Shown: positions 1 to 6,646 of the stretch, piece after piece
Numbering within the stretch: position 1 is the stretch's first letter
How the letters are laid out: every line of letters starts with the position of its first letter
From: Deltaproteobacteria bacterium
GTDB lineage: Bacteria; Desulfobacterota; Desulfuromonadia; Geobacterales; DSM-12255
DNA length: 8,353 nucleotides
Direction: 5' to 3'
NCBI GenBank assembly: GCA_017861215.1
Contig: JAGFXN010000060.1
Span: 1-8,353, forward strand
Notes under the pieces: generated by a model
Told to the model about the DNA's origin: nothing
The model's input: the letters and a program-made list of their open reading frames with translations, nothing else
The model's database searches: none
Translations under genes and position numbers: made by a program

Positions 1-91
1 CTCATCTCTCATCTCTCATCTCTCATCTCTCATCTCTCATCTCTCATCTCTCATCTCTCATCTCTCATCTCTCATCTCTCATCTCTCATCT
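1..91. repeat. Perfect heptamer tandem array, 13 copies of CTCATCT (truncated by window edge)
   Basis: Thirteen uninterrupted copies of CTCATCT run from the window edge to base 91; the true length is unknown. In the sense of the upstream gene rel the unit is AGATGAG. Each unit contains a TGA, and because seven is not a multiple of three, three consecutive units place a stop in every reading frame. The array follows the rel coding region directly and overlaps the first base read as its stop (91-93). The perfect copies suggest recent expansion by slippage and likely copy-number variation. Confidence 0.98.
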
Positions 92-113
92 CAACCTCTC
101 AACCTCTCAACCT
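90..113. repeat. Octamer tandem repeat, 3 copies of CTCAACCT, inside the rel 3' end
   Basis: Three perfect copies of CTCAACCT (AGGTTGAG in rel sense) lie at 90-97, 98-105 and 106-113. They run into the heptamer array and look like the same unit with CA in place of T and one extra base. They encode the final VERLRG of Rel and the start of its TGA stop, so the protein's end is made of repeat DNA. Confidence 0.95.
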
Positions 114-2244
114 GCGTTACCCCGGCAACCTTCGTGATAGCATTCATGACCCGCCGCAAATGCTCGAGATCGATCAGTTCAACTTCGAAGATATTGACCC
201 CCATCCGGTCGACCGTGCTCTGAATATGGGCGCTGATGATATTTGCTTCGCAGTTGGTGATCGCCTGGCTGATGTTGGCGAGAATCCCCTTCTGGTCGTG
301 GCAGGCAACCCTGATCTTTACCGGCAGGGCGGCCTTCTTGTCCCTGCTCCAGTCAATGTCCACCCGTCTTTCCGGGTCACTGCTCAGCGCCAGGGGACAG
401 TCGGCCGAATGCACCGTCACCCCTCTGCCGCGGGTGATGAAGCCGACAATCTCGTCACCGGGGAGAGGGTTGCAGCATTTGCCGAATCTGACCATGACAT
501 CGTCGACGCCGCTGATCTGGATGGCGCTGGACGATTTGCCTTTCAGTTTGTTGAACAGTTTTTCAACACGCGACTCCGGCTTGTCGGCAGCCGGCTCGAT
601 CTTGCCGCCGGGCGCCAGCTTGCCGGCCAGCTGCACTGCGGACAGCTTGCCGTAGCCGATCGCCGCCATCAGATCATCTTCACCCATAAGACCGAATTCG
701 CCGGCAGCACGCTTGATATCGCCGCTTTTCGAGAGCTTGGCAAAGTTGAGGGAGTAACGGCGCAGCTCTTTTTCGCAGATCTCACGCCCCAGCGTGATGC
801 TCCGCTTGCGCTCCTCGGTCTTGATCCAGGCCCTGATCCTGTTTTTGGCGCGCGAGCTTTTGACTATCTTCAGCCAGTCCTTGCTGGGGGCATGGTGCGG
901 CGAGGTGATGACTTCGACGATATCGCCGTTGGTCAGCTCATGCTTGAGCGGCACCAGCTTGCCGTTTACCTTGGCGCCGACGCAGCGGTGGCCGACATCA
1001 CTATGGATGCTGTAGGCAAAATCAATCGGCGTCGACCCTTTGGGGAAGGACTTGACATCACCCTTGGGGGTAAAGACGTACACTTCATCGGAGAAAAGCT
1101 CGACCTTGACGCTGTCCATGAACTCGCGCGAGTCCTGCAGCTCCTGCTGCCACTCCAGCAGCTGCCTGAGCCAGGCAAAGCGGCGTACTTCGAGCTCGTC
1201 GTAGCCCTTGCCACCCTCCTTGTATTTCCAGTGGGCGGCGATCCCTGCTTCAGCAACCCGGTGCATCTCATCAGTCCTGATCTGCACCTCCATCCGCTCG
1301 CCGGTCGGGCCGATGACGGTGGTATGCAGGGACTGGTACATATTCCCCTTCGGCATGGCGATGTAATCTTTGAAGCGGCCGGGAATCGGCTTCCAGGTAG
1401 AGTGGACGATGCCGAGCAGCTCGTAACAGGTGCGAAGATCTTCGACCTGCACGCGGATGGCTACCAGGTCATAAATCTGGTCGATATCGACATTGCGGTT
1501 TACCATTTTACGGTAAATAGAATAGAGATGCTTGCTGCGCCCGGAGACTTCACCCTTCAGGCCGTGCTCTGCCAGCTTGTCGCTGATTATCTGTTTGACT
1601 TCGGAAATGTAGGCTTCCCGCTCCTTCTTTTTCATACTTACCTTGGCGGAAAGGTCGTCATACACCTGCGGGTCGAGATAGCGGAACGACAGGTCCTCAA
1701 GCTCGCTCTTTATCCACTGGATGCCGAGACGATGGGCGATCGGCGCATAGATATCCATGGTCTCGCGGGCAATCTGCCGCTGCTTCAGGTCAGGCTGGTA
1801 CTGCAGGGTACGCATGTTGTGCAGCCGGTCGGCCAGCTTGATGAGGATGACGCGGATATCATCGGACATGGCGAGGAGCATCTTGCGGAAATTCTCCGCC
1901 TGACTCTCTTCTTTGGTCTTGAAGTGAATTTTACCGATCTTGGTGACGCCGTTTACCAGGTTGGCGACCTCATCGCCGAACATCCCGGCCAGCTCTTCCA
2001 GCGTGGTCAGGGTATCTTCTACCGTATCGTGCAGCAGCCCGGTAACCACCGAAGGAACATCGAGCTTCAGATCGGCAAGTATGGCCGAAACCTCCATCGG
2101 ATGCACCAGATACGGCTCTCCGGAAAGGCGTGTCTGTCCCTGATGCACCTTGGCACAGAAGACGTAGGCCTTCCGGATAAGGTCCAGGTCTGCCGTCTGA
2201 TTGTACGAGGAAACCTTGCTGAGGATGTCGTTAAGTCGGATCAT
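91..2244 (-). CDS. rel: Bifunctional (p)ppGpp synthetase/hydrolase Rel (RelA/SpoT family)
   Basis: This cytoplasmic enzyme makes (p)ppGpp from ATP plus GTP/GDP and also hydrolyses it, setting the stringent response. The full-length 717-residue architecture is visible. An HD hydrolase domain covers about residues 20-200, with HDTVEDT at 72-78. The synthetase domain covers about 230-350, with GRSKHLYSIYRK near 235 and the RFKD charge motif at 290-293. RXKD is typical of bifunctional Rel/SpoT, whereas synthetase-only RelA has EXDD. A TGS domain lies at about 386-448, a conserved-cysteine module has KCCNPLPGD at 589-597 and H612/C616, and an ACT domain covers about 640-717. Both active sites look intact. 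The ATG at 2244 is the only start compatible with the conserved N-terminus, but it has no Shine-Dalgarno and sits five bases after a terminator-like U-tract. The last residues (VERLRG) and the TGA stop are encoded by tandem-repeat DNA. It follows rpoZ by 64 bases. Confidence 0.98.
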   Translation of the reverse strand: MIRLNDILSKVSSYNQTADLDLIRKAYVFCAKVHQGQTRLSGEPYLVHPMEVSAILADLKLDVPSVVTGLLHDTVEDTLTTLEELAGMFGDEVANLVNGVTKIGKIHFKTKEESQAENFRKMLLAMSDDIRVILIKLADRLHNMRTLQYQPDLKQRQIARETMDIYAPIAHRLGIQWIKSELEDLSFRYLDPQVYDDLSAKVSMKKKEREAYISEVKQIISDKLAEHGLKGEVSGRSKHLYSIYRKMVNRNVDIDQIYDLVAIRVQVEDLRTCYELLGIVHSTWKPIPGRFKDYIAMPKGNMYQSLHTTVIGPTGERMEVQIRTDEMHRVAEAGIAAHWKYKEGGKGYDELEVRRFAWLRQLLEWQQELQDSREFMDSVKVELFSDEVYVFTPKGDVKSFPKGSTPIDFAYSIHSDVGHRCVGAKVNGKLVPLKHELTNGDIVEVITSPHHAPSKDWLKIVKSSRAKNRIRAWIKTEERKRSITLGREICEKELRRYSLNFAKLSKSGDIKRAAGEFGLMGEDDLMAAIGYGKLSAVQLAGKLAPGGKIEPAADKPESRVEKLFNKLKGKSSSAIQISGVDDVMVRFGKCCNPLPGDEIVGFITRGRGVTVHSADCPLALSSDPERRVDIDWSRDKKAALPVKIRVACHDQKGILANISQAITNCEANIISAHIQSTVDRMGVNIFEVELIDLEHLRRVMNAITKVAGVTQVERLRG

Positions 2245-2249
2245 GGGTT

Positions 2250-2280
2250 AAAAGAAAGGCGACGATTAAATACCGTCGCC
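2250..2280 (-). terminator. Intrinsic-terminator-like hairpin between rpoZ and rel
   Basis: Read on the minus strand, GGCGACGGT (2280-2272), loop ATTTA (2271-2267) and ATCGTCGCC (2266-2258) form a nine-base-pair stem with one G-U pair. The stem is followed at once by TTTCTTTT (2257-2250), the form of a Rho-independent terminator in the direction of transcription. The U-tract ends five bases before the rel ATG. There is no matching U-tract on the other strand, so it is one-directional. It could end most rpoZ transcripts and so attenuate rel, or act as a structure around the rel start; the sequence cannot decide between these. Confidence 0.8.
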
Positions 2281-2308
2281 CCTGGGAAAGAACAGCTGCT
2301 GATTGTAA

Positions 2309-2521
2309 CTACTTCGGATTACGACGCCCGGTATACTCGGACTTAACCTTGCCGGCGGCAATTTCCCGCAGGGAAAGGACAACGTTCTTGTTTTCGCTCT
2401 TGTTCTCGATGAGCGGCTTGGCGCCCTTGTAAAGCTGCTTGACCCTTTTTGCCGCAAGCATGACAAGGAGAAAGCGGTTATCTACATTCTCCAGACAATC
2501 TTCAACGGTGACGCGTGCCAT
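2309..2521 (-). CDS. rpoZ: DNA-directed RNA polymerase omega subunit
   Basis: The 70-residue omega subunit helps fold and hold the beta-prime subunit of RNA polymerase. The sequence shows the family's N-terminal MARVTVED, then NRFLLVMLAAKRVKQL, the helix that packs on beta-prime, and a charged, variable tail. The length is normal for a short omega. The start is set by a clear GGGAG Shine-Dalgarno (2527-2531) five bases before the ATG. In E. coli, omega residues 2-5 help form the ppGpp site 1 at the beta-prime/omega interface, and the same ARVT residues are present here. It sits between gmk (30-base gap) and rel, an order shared with E. coli gmk-rpoZ-spoT. A terminator-like hairpin follows it before rel. 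Confidence 0.97.
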   Translation of the reverse strand: MARVTVEDCLENVDNRFLLVMLAAKRVKQLYKGAKPLIENKSENKNVVLSLREIAAGKVKSEYTGRRNPK

Positions 2522-2551
2522 AAAAACTCCCTTTATTAATGAGGTGCGGGT

Positions 2552-3172
2552 TTAAACCGTTCCCAACCTGAACTCCGCCGGCAGATTATGGATAATACAG
2601 CCTGTCCGGTGGCGTTCAGCTACTATGATCGCTTTCAGCTCCTCGACCGCCCTGCTGAAAGTATCGTTAACGATTATGTAGTCGTACCAGCCGGCTTCGC
2701 GAATCTCGGCGGCGGCGTTGGCAATTCTTGTCTCGATGGTTTCCGGGGTGTCGGCATTCCGCCCTTCGAGTCGGCGCCGCAGCTCCTTGAAGCTGGGGGG
2801 GAGGATGAAAATGTTAACCCCTGCCACCTGCTTGTTCTTGAGCTGCGCTGCCCCCTGGCAATCGATGTCCAGCAGCAGATCAATCCCCGTTTCCCGGCAG
2901 TGCCGCAGGGTTTTGAGCGCTGTGCCGTAAAGGTTGCCATGAACCTCGGCCCACTCGGCAAAGCCGCCCTCGGCCACCATCCGCTGAAATTCCTCCCGGC
3001 TGATGAAAAAATAGTCTCTGCCGTCGACTTCGCCGGGACGCGGATTGCGGGTTGTGAAGCTGACAGAGTGCCGCAACTCCGGAAAAATGTCAAGGAGTTC
3101 CCGGCAGAGGGTGCTTTTGCCTGCTCCGGAGGGAGCAGAAATTACGTAGAGAATCCCTGTGCGCTGCATCAT
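2552..3172 (-). CDS. gmk: Guanylate kinase
   Basis: It phosphorylates GMP to GDP with ATP, an essential cytosolic step in GTP supply and so upstream of (p)ppGpp synthesis. Counting from the chosen start (206 residues), the P-loop APSGAGKST is at 13-21. The GMP-binding signature TTRNPRPGEVDGRDYFF is at 40-56. A DIDCQGA segment lies near 102-108 and the lid region RLEGRNADTPETIETRI at about 134-150. Length matches the family. The frame stays open to a TTG at 3184, but TGAGGTG (3177-3183) is a good ribosome-binding site for the tandem ATGs at 3172 and 3169, so I start at 3172; 3169 is equally possible. It follows yicC across an 81-base gap mostly filled by a degenerate heptamer array, and precedes rpoZ by 30 bases. 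Confidence 0.97.
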   Translation of the reverse strand: MMQRTGILYVISAPSGAGKSTLCRELLDIFPELRHSVSFTTRNPRPGEVDGRDYFFISREEFQRMVAEGGFAEWAEVHGNLYGTALKTLRHCRETGIDLLLDIDCQGAAQLKNKQVAGVNIFILPPSFKELRRRLEGRNADTPETIETRIANAAAEIREAGWYDYIIVNDTFSRAVEELKAIIVAERHRTGCIIHNLPAEFRLGTV

Positions 3173-3176
3173 CTGC

Positions 3177-3183
3177 CACCTCA
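3177..3183 (-). promoter_or_regulatory. Ribosome-binding site deciding the gmk start
   Basis: The sense-strand TGAGGTG complements the 16S rRNA 3' end and lies before the tandem ATGs at 3172 and 3169. GAGG is six bases from the first and nine from the second. It lies inside the longer open frame starting at TTG 3184, which makes that upstream start unlikely. Confidence 0.75.
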
Positions 3184-3190
3184 AAAAGAC

Positions 3191-3253
3191 AGTTTCCGGT
3201 TTCCAGTTTTTAGCGCCCAGAGCCCAGAGCCCGGTGCCTAATGCCCGGAGCCT
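3191..3253. repeat. Degenerate heptamer array, nine units, between yicC and gmk
   Basis: The 63 bases split into nine consecutive heptamers with no remainder: AGTTTCC, GGTTTCC, AGTTTTT, AGCGCCC, AGAGCCC, AGAGCCC, GGTGCCT, AATGCCC, GGAGCCT. The last ends on the base next to the yicC stop codon (3254-3256). Most units have the form purine-G-N-N-Y-Y-Y, so the seven-base period survives although the units have diverged. In the sense of the genes the units are of the GGGCTCT and GGAAACT types. No hairpin terminator is seen here. Confidence 0.8.
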
Positions 3254-4132
3254 TCATTCGATATTCTGAATCTGCTCCCTGACCTTTTCCATCTCCGCCT
3301 TCAGCTCGACAACCATGGCGGCAATCTCGCCGTCATTGGCCTTCGAACCGATGGTATTGACTTCGCGGTTCATCTCCTGCAACAGGAAATCAAGCTTTCT
3401 GCCGACCGGCTCGTCCAGCTGCATGGTGGCGGCAAACTGCTGGAAGTGGCTCCGCAGCCGGACCAGCTCTTCGGTAATCTCCATTTTGTCCGCCAGCAGC
3501 GCCACCTCCTGGGCAAGCCGGCTTTCATCAAGCTGGGTATCGCCGAGCAGCCGCGCAATCCTCTCGCGGAAGCGTTCACTGTTGCCGGCAACCGCCAGCG
3601 GCGCGCGGCTGGCGATCTTTTCTACCAGCCCGGTTACCGCGGCTACCCTGCCGGTTATCTCCGCGGCGAGCGACTCCCCCTCGCTGGCACGCATCTGCTC
3701 CAGTCTCTCCAGTGCCGCGGCGAGAGTGGTGAACAGAGGCGGTGCGACCTTTTCCAGATCGGCAGTCATCTCCTGGGTGGAGAGCACATCCCGCTGCGCC
3801 ACTATCAGGGCGAGAGGGACCGGTTCGTAGTTGCCGAAATGGAGATTCATCGAAACAAAGGCATCATGATACGCTTTTGCCAGAGGAAGATTGACCTGCG
3901 GCAGATAACTCCCGCCTGCAGATGCTTCAAACTGCACGAAGGCATCAATCTTTCCCCTTTTGCAGCGCTCCGCGATCCGCTTTTTCAGCTCACCTTCAAG
4001 GGCAAGAAACTGCCTTGGTAGCTTCACCGTGATTTCGCCGTAGCGATGATTCACCGAGCGCAGTTCTACTGCCAATTTACCGTCTGCCGTTGCTTCTTCC
4101 GCCTTGCCGTAACCGGTCATACTCCTGATCAT
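3254..4132 (-). CDS. yicC: YicC/YloC family endoribonuclease
   Basis: The 292-residue protein shows both family domains. The N-terminal YicC-like domain opens with MIRSMTGYG, followed by LRSVNHRY (24-31) and LPRQF (38-42). The C-terminal DUF1732-type domain has MNREVNTIGSKA at 254-265 and ends EKVREQIQNIE. E. coli YicC has been linked to small-RNA turnover and described as an endoribonuclease; transferring that role here is by homology. The start is supported by GGGGAG (4138-4143) five bases before the ATG. It lies 24 bases after galE and upstream of gmk, matching B. subtilis yloC-remA-gmk-rpoZ except that no remA gene is present in the gap. Its TGA stop abuts a heptamer repeat array exactly. 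Confidence 0.95.
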   Translation of the reverse strand: MIRSMTGYGKAEEATADGKLAVELRSVNHRYGEITVKLPRQFLALEGELKKRIAERCKRGKIDAFVQFEASAGGSYLPQVNLPLAKAYHDAFVSMNLHFGNYEPVPLALIVAQRDVLSTQEMTADLEKVAPPLFTTLAAALERLEQMRASEGESLAAEITGRVAAVTGLVEKIASRAPLAVAGNSERFRERIARLLGDTQLDESRLAQEVALLADKMEITEELVRLRSHFQQFAATMQLDEPVGRKLDFLLQEMNREVNTIGSKANDGEIAAMVVELKAEMEKVREQIQNIE

Positions 4133-4156
4133 CTGCGCTCCCCTGTTTTTGTGTAA

Positions 4157-5143
4157 CTATCTGCGGCTGTACAGCCCCTTCTCCCACCGCCAGGCATCGG
4201 CAACAATTCTCTCCAGACAGTTATAGCGCGGCGCCCAGCCGAACAGCTCCCGTATCCGCTCGGCAGTGGCGACCAGCATCGCCGGATCACCGGGCCGGCG
4301 CGGTTCTTCAACGACCCTGAAGTCAATGCCGCTCACCTTCTTCACAAAGCTGATGACTTCGCGCACACTCGAACCGGCGCCGTAGCCGACATTCACGGTC
4401 ACCGAGCGGTGCTCGCGCTGCAGGTAGGAAAGCGCTGCCAGATGCGCCGACGCCAGGTCCTCGATATGGATGTAATCACGGATGCCGGTGCCGTCAGGGG
4501 TGTCGTAGTCCGTACCGTAGATGGCCACCTGGTCGCGCATGCCGAGCGCCGTCTGACAGGAAACCTTGATCAGATGGGTCGCCTCCGGCGTCCGCTGCCC
4601 CATTCTTGCTTCCGGATCGGCACCGGCCACATTGAAGTAGCGCAGGGCGGCATATTTCAGCGAAGAAGCCGCCGCCAGGTCGCGCAGCATCCACTCGCTC
4701 ATCAGCTTGGAGGTCCCGTACGGATTGATCGGCACGGTCGGGCTGGTTTCGGCAGCATGGCCGTCGGCCGGCATCCCGTAGACAGCAGCCGTGCTGGAAA
4801 AAACGAACCGCTCGACACCGTATGTATGACAAACACGAAGCAGATTAAGGGTATTGCGCGTATTGTTCGTGTAATACTTTAAGGGCAGGGTTACCGATTC
4901 CGGGGCGATGATGGCTGCGGCAAAATGCAGGACCGTCTTGAAGCGGTGCTGATTGAAAACGGCATCGAGCTTGTCCGTATCCGCCAGATCACCCTCTATC
5001 AGCTCTTCGCCATGAATAAGCGCATCAGCGAAGCCGGTGGAAAGATTATCGTAGACAACAACCGTGTAACCGGCCTCGAACAGCTGCCTGACCACATGAC
5101 TGCCGATGTAGCCGCAGCCGCCTGTTACCAGAATCTTCTCCAT
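4157..5143 (-). CDS. galE: UDP-glucose 4-epimerase
   Basis: This cytosolic NAD-dependent enzyme of the extended short-chain dehydrogenase family interconverts UDP-glucose and UDP-galactose, supplying galactose for LPS core or polysaccharide. The 328 residues begin with the Rossmann motif TGGCGYIGSH (7-16). The SSTAAVYG catalytic segment is at 116-123 and the YGTSK catalytic Tyr142/Lys146 pair at 142-146. The GalE-typical stretch TDYDTPDGTGIRDYIHIEDL is at 211-230. The length is usual for bacterial GalE. The start is fixed by GAGG (5150-5153) six bases upstream; this overlaps the hldE TGA stop, and the eight-base gap suggests translational coupling. Specificity for N-acetylated sugars (UDP-GlcNAc) cannot be excluded from sequence alone. 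Confidence 0.95.
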   Translation of the reverse strand: MEKILVTGGCGYIGSHVVRQLFEAGYTVVVYDNLSTGFADALIHGEELIEGDLADTDKLDAVFNQHRFKTVLHFAAAIIAPESVTLPLKYYTNNTRNTLNLLRVCHTYGVERFVFSSTAAVYGMPADGHAAETSPTVPINPYGTSKLMSEWMLRDLAAASSLKYAALRYFNVAGADPEARMGQRTPEATHLIKVSCQTALGMRDQVAIYGTDYDTPDGTGIRDYIHIEDLASAHLAALSYLQREHRSVTVNVGYGAGSSVREVISFVKKVSGIDFRVVEEPRRPGDPAMLVATAERIRELFGWAPRYNCLERIVADAWRWEKGLYSRR

Positions 5144-5149
5144 CCGTCA

Positions 5150-5153
5150 CCTC
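5150..5153 (-). promoter_or_regulatory. galE ribosome-binding site overlapping the hldE stop codon
   Basis: The sense-strand GAGG at 5153-5150 lies six bases before the galE ATG and shares bases with the hldE TGA (5154-5152). A ribosome finishing hldE would stop on the galE initiation site, the usual layout for translational coupling. Confidence 0.7.
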
Positions 5154-6621
5154 ACTCCGAGTAGCTCTGCAGGATTTTCTCAATGATATTGGAGGTCGAT
5201 TTGCCGTCAACAAAAGAAACGAGTTCCACCCTGCCCCCTGCCGCCTCGACGATCTCCCTGCCGACCACACCGTCCAGGGTATAGTCACCCCCCTTGACCA
5301 GCACCGCCGGCTTGAGGGTGGTGATCAGGTTGAGCGGCGTATCCTCATCGAATATCACCACATAGTCGATGCAGTCGAGCGCGGCAAGGATATGCGCCCG
5401 CTCATCCTGACAGATCAGCGGCCGTTTCTCCCCTTTCAGGCGACGGATGGAAGCATCGCTGTTCAGCCCGAGCACCAGAATATCACCGAACGAGCGGGCT
5501 TTCTGGAGGTACTTGACATGGCCGACATGCAGCAGGTCAAAGCAGCCGTTGGTAAAGACGATCTTCCTGCCGTGCGCTTTTTCAGCGGCAACGATACCAT
5601 CGAGAACATCGAGGTTCTTGATCTTGTTGTCGCTGTCCTTGTGGCCGCTGGCAACCTCGGCCAGAATCTCGGCCGGCGTTACCGTCGAAGTACCGAGCTT
5701 GCCGACGGCAATGCCGGCGGCAGTGTTGGCAAGAGCGGCAGCATCCTCCAGCGGCATCCCGGCGGCAAGCCCGAGGCTCAGTACCGCCAGCACCGTATCA
5801 CCCGCTCCGGTAACATCGAAGACTTCGCGGGCCACGGTCGGAATATGCAGGGTCGCGCCGTCAGCCCGGAACAGTGACATGCCGGCTTCGCTTCTGGTGA
5901 TCAGCACGGCGGCCAGCTGCAGTTCGGCCAGGAGAGCCGAGGCAGCAGACTGCAGGGATGCTTCGTCAACAATCGGCGTCCGCGCTGCCTGCTCGGCTTC
6001 CTTGCGATTGGGGGTGATGATGGTTGCCCCGCGGTATTTGCTGTAGTCTGACCCTTTCGGATCAACCACCACCGGAATGCCTCTGCTGCGGCCGACGTCA
6101 ATAACCGCCTGTAGCACCCTGGCGGTCAGAACCCCCTTCAGGTAGTCGGAAACAACGAACACCTGAAAGCTGCCCCCTTCCCGTTCAAGAAAAGCAATGA
6201 TCGCCTCTTCCGACGCTGCCGCTATCAGTTCGCGTGATTCGCGGTCAATTCTGACAATCTGCTGATGGGCGGCAATTACCCTGGTTTTCTTGCCGGTGCG
6301 CCGCGCCGGCTCGGCAAAGAGCGCTGTTGTCTCAACCCCCAGCCGGGTGAAAACATCCTGCAGCAAAGCGCCGTTATCATCGGTGCCGATCACGCTGCAG
6401 ACCGCAACCTGGCAGCCGAGTGTCACCAGATTATTAACGACATTGCCGGCGCCGCCGAGACGGATATCCTCCCTCTGCACATCAACAACCTGCACCGGGG
6501 CTTCCGGCGAGATCCGCTCCGCTTTCCCCCAGAGGTATTCATCAAGCATCAGATCGCCGATCACCAGCGTCCTGATGGTGCCGGCATGACTGAAAAACGA
6601 TTCAATATCTTTCCTGTTCAT
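5152..6621 (-). CDS. hldE: Bifunctional heptose-7-phosphate kinase / heptose-1-phosphate adenylyltransferase HldE
   Basis: HldE carries two steps of ADP-heptose synthesis for the LPS inner core: phosphorylation of D-glycero-D-manno-heptose 7-phosphate at C1, and later adenylylation of the 1-phosphate. The 489 residues hold a PfkB/ribokinase-type kinase at about 1-320, with GGAGN at 56-60 and the catalytic DVTGAGD at 269-275. After a short linker comes a cytidylyltransferase-like domain at about 345-489, with FTNGCFDLLHVGH at 356-368 including the nucleotide-binding HxGH. Both halves look complete, so this is a normal fused HldE. The ATG at 6621 has GGAG (6627-6630) five bases upstream. The leader before that is a G-rich heptamer array with quadruplex potential. 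Neighbouring epimerases fit an LPS/polysaccharide role. Confidence 0.97.
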   Translation of the reverse strand: MNRKDIESFFSHAGTIRTLVIGDLMLDEYLWGKAERISPEAPVQVVDVQREDIRLGGAGNVVNNLVTLGCQVAVCSVIGTDDNGALLQDVFTRLGVETTALFAEPARRTGKKTRVIAAHQQIVRIDRESRELIAAASEEAIIAFLEREGGSFQVFVVSDYLKGVLTARVLQAVIDVGRSRGIPVVVDPKGSDYSKYRGATIITPNRKEAEQAARTPIVDEASLQSAASALLAELQLAAVLITRSEAGMSLFRADGATLHIPTVAREVFDVTGAGDTVLAVLSLGLAAGMPLEDAAALANTAAGIAVGKLGTSTVTPAEILAEVASGHKDSDNKIKNLDVLDGIVAAEKAHGRKIVFTNGCFDLLHVGHVKYLQKARSFGDILVLGLNSDASIRRLKGEKRPLICQDERAHILAALDCIDYVVIFDEDTPLNLITTLKPAVLVKGGDYTLDGVVGREIVEAAGGRVELVSFVDGKSTSNIIEKILQSYSE

Positions 6622-6646
6622 TCAAACTCCAGAACAACTCATAATA

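Noticed and set aside
1..113. Possible CRISPR array
   Set aside because: Units are 7-8 bases in direct tandem with no spacers, so this is a microsatellite-like array.
2245..2308. Riboswitch in the rel leader
   Set aside because: The gap is only 64 bases and shows a single simple hairpin with a U-tract; no aptamer-like conserved core is recognisable.
160..2346. A 728-codon open frame on the plus strand lying opposite rel and part of rpoZ
   Set aside because: It is antisense to an intact, unmistakable Rel with all motifs. Long antisense frames are common opposite GC-rich genes, and its translation shows no recognisable domain.
2588..3241. Plus-strand open frame of 217 codons opposite gmk
   Set aside because: It is fully antisense to guanylate kinase with its P-loop and GMP motifs, and runs into the degenerate repeat; no family resemblance.
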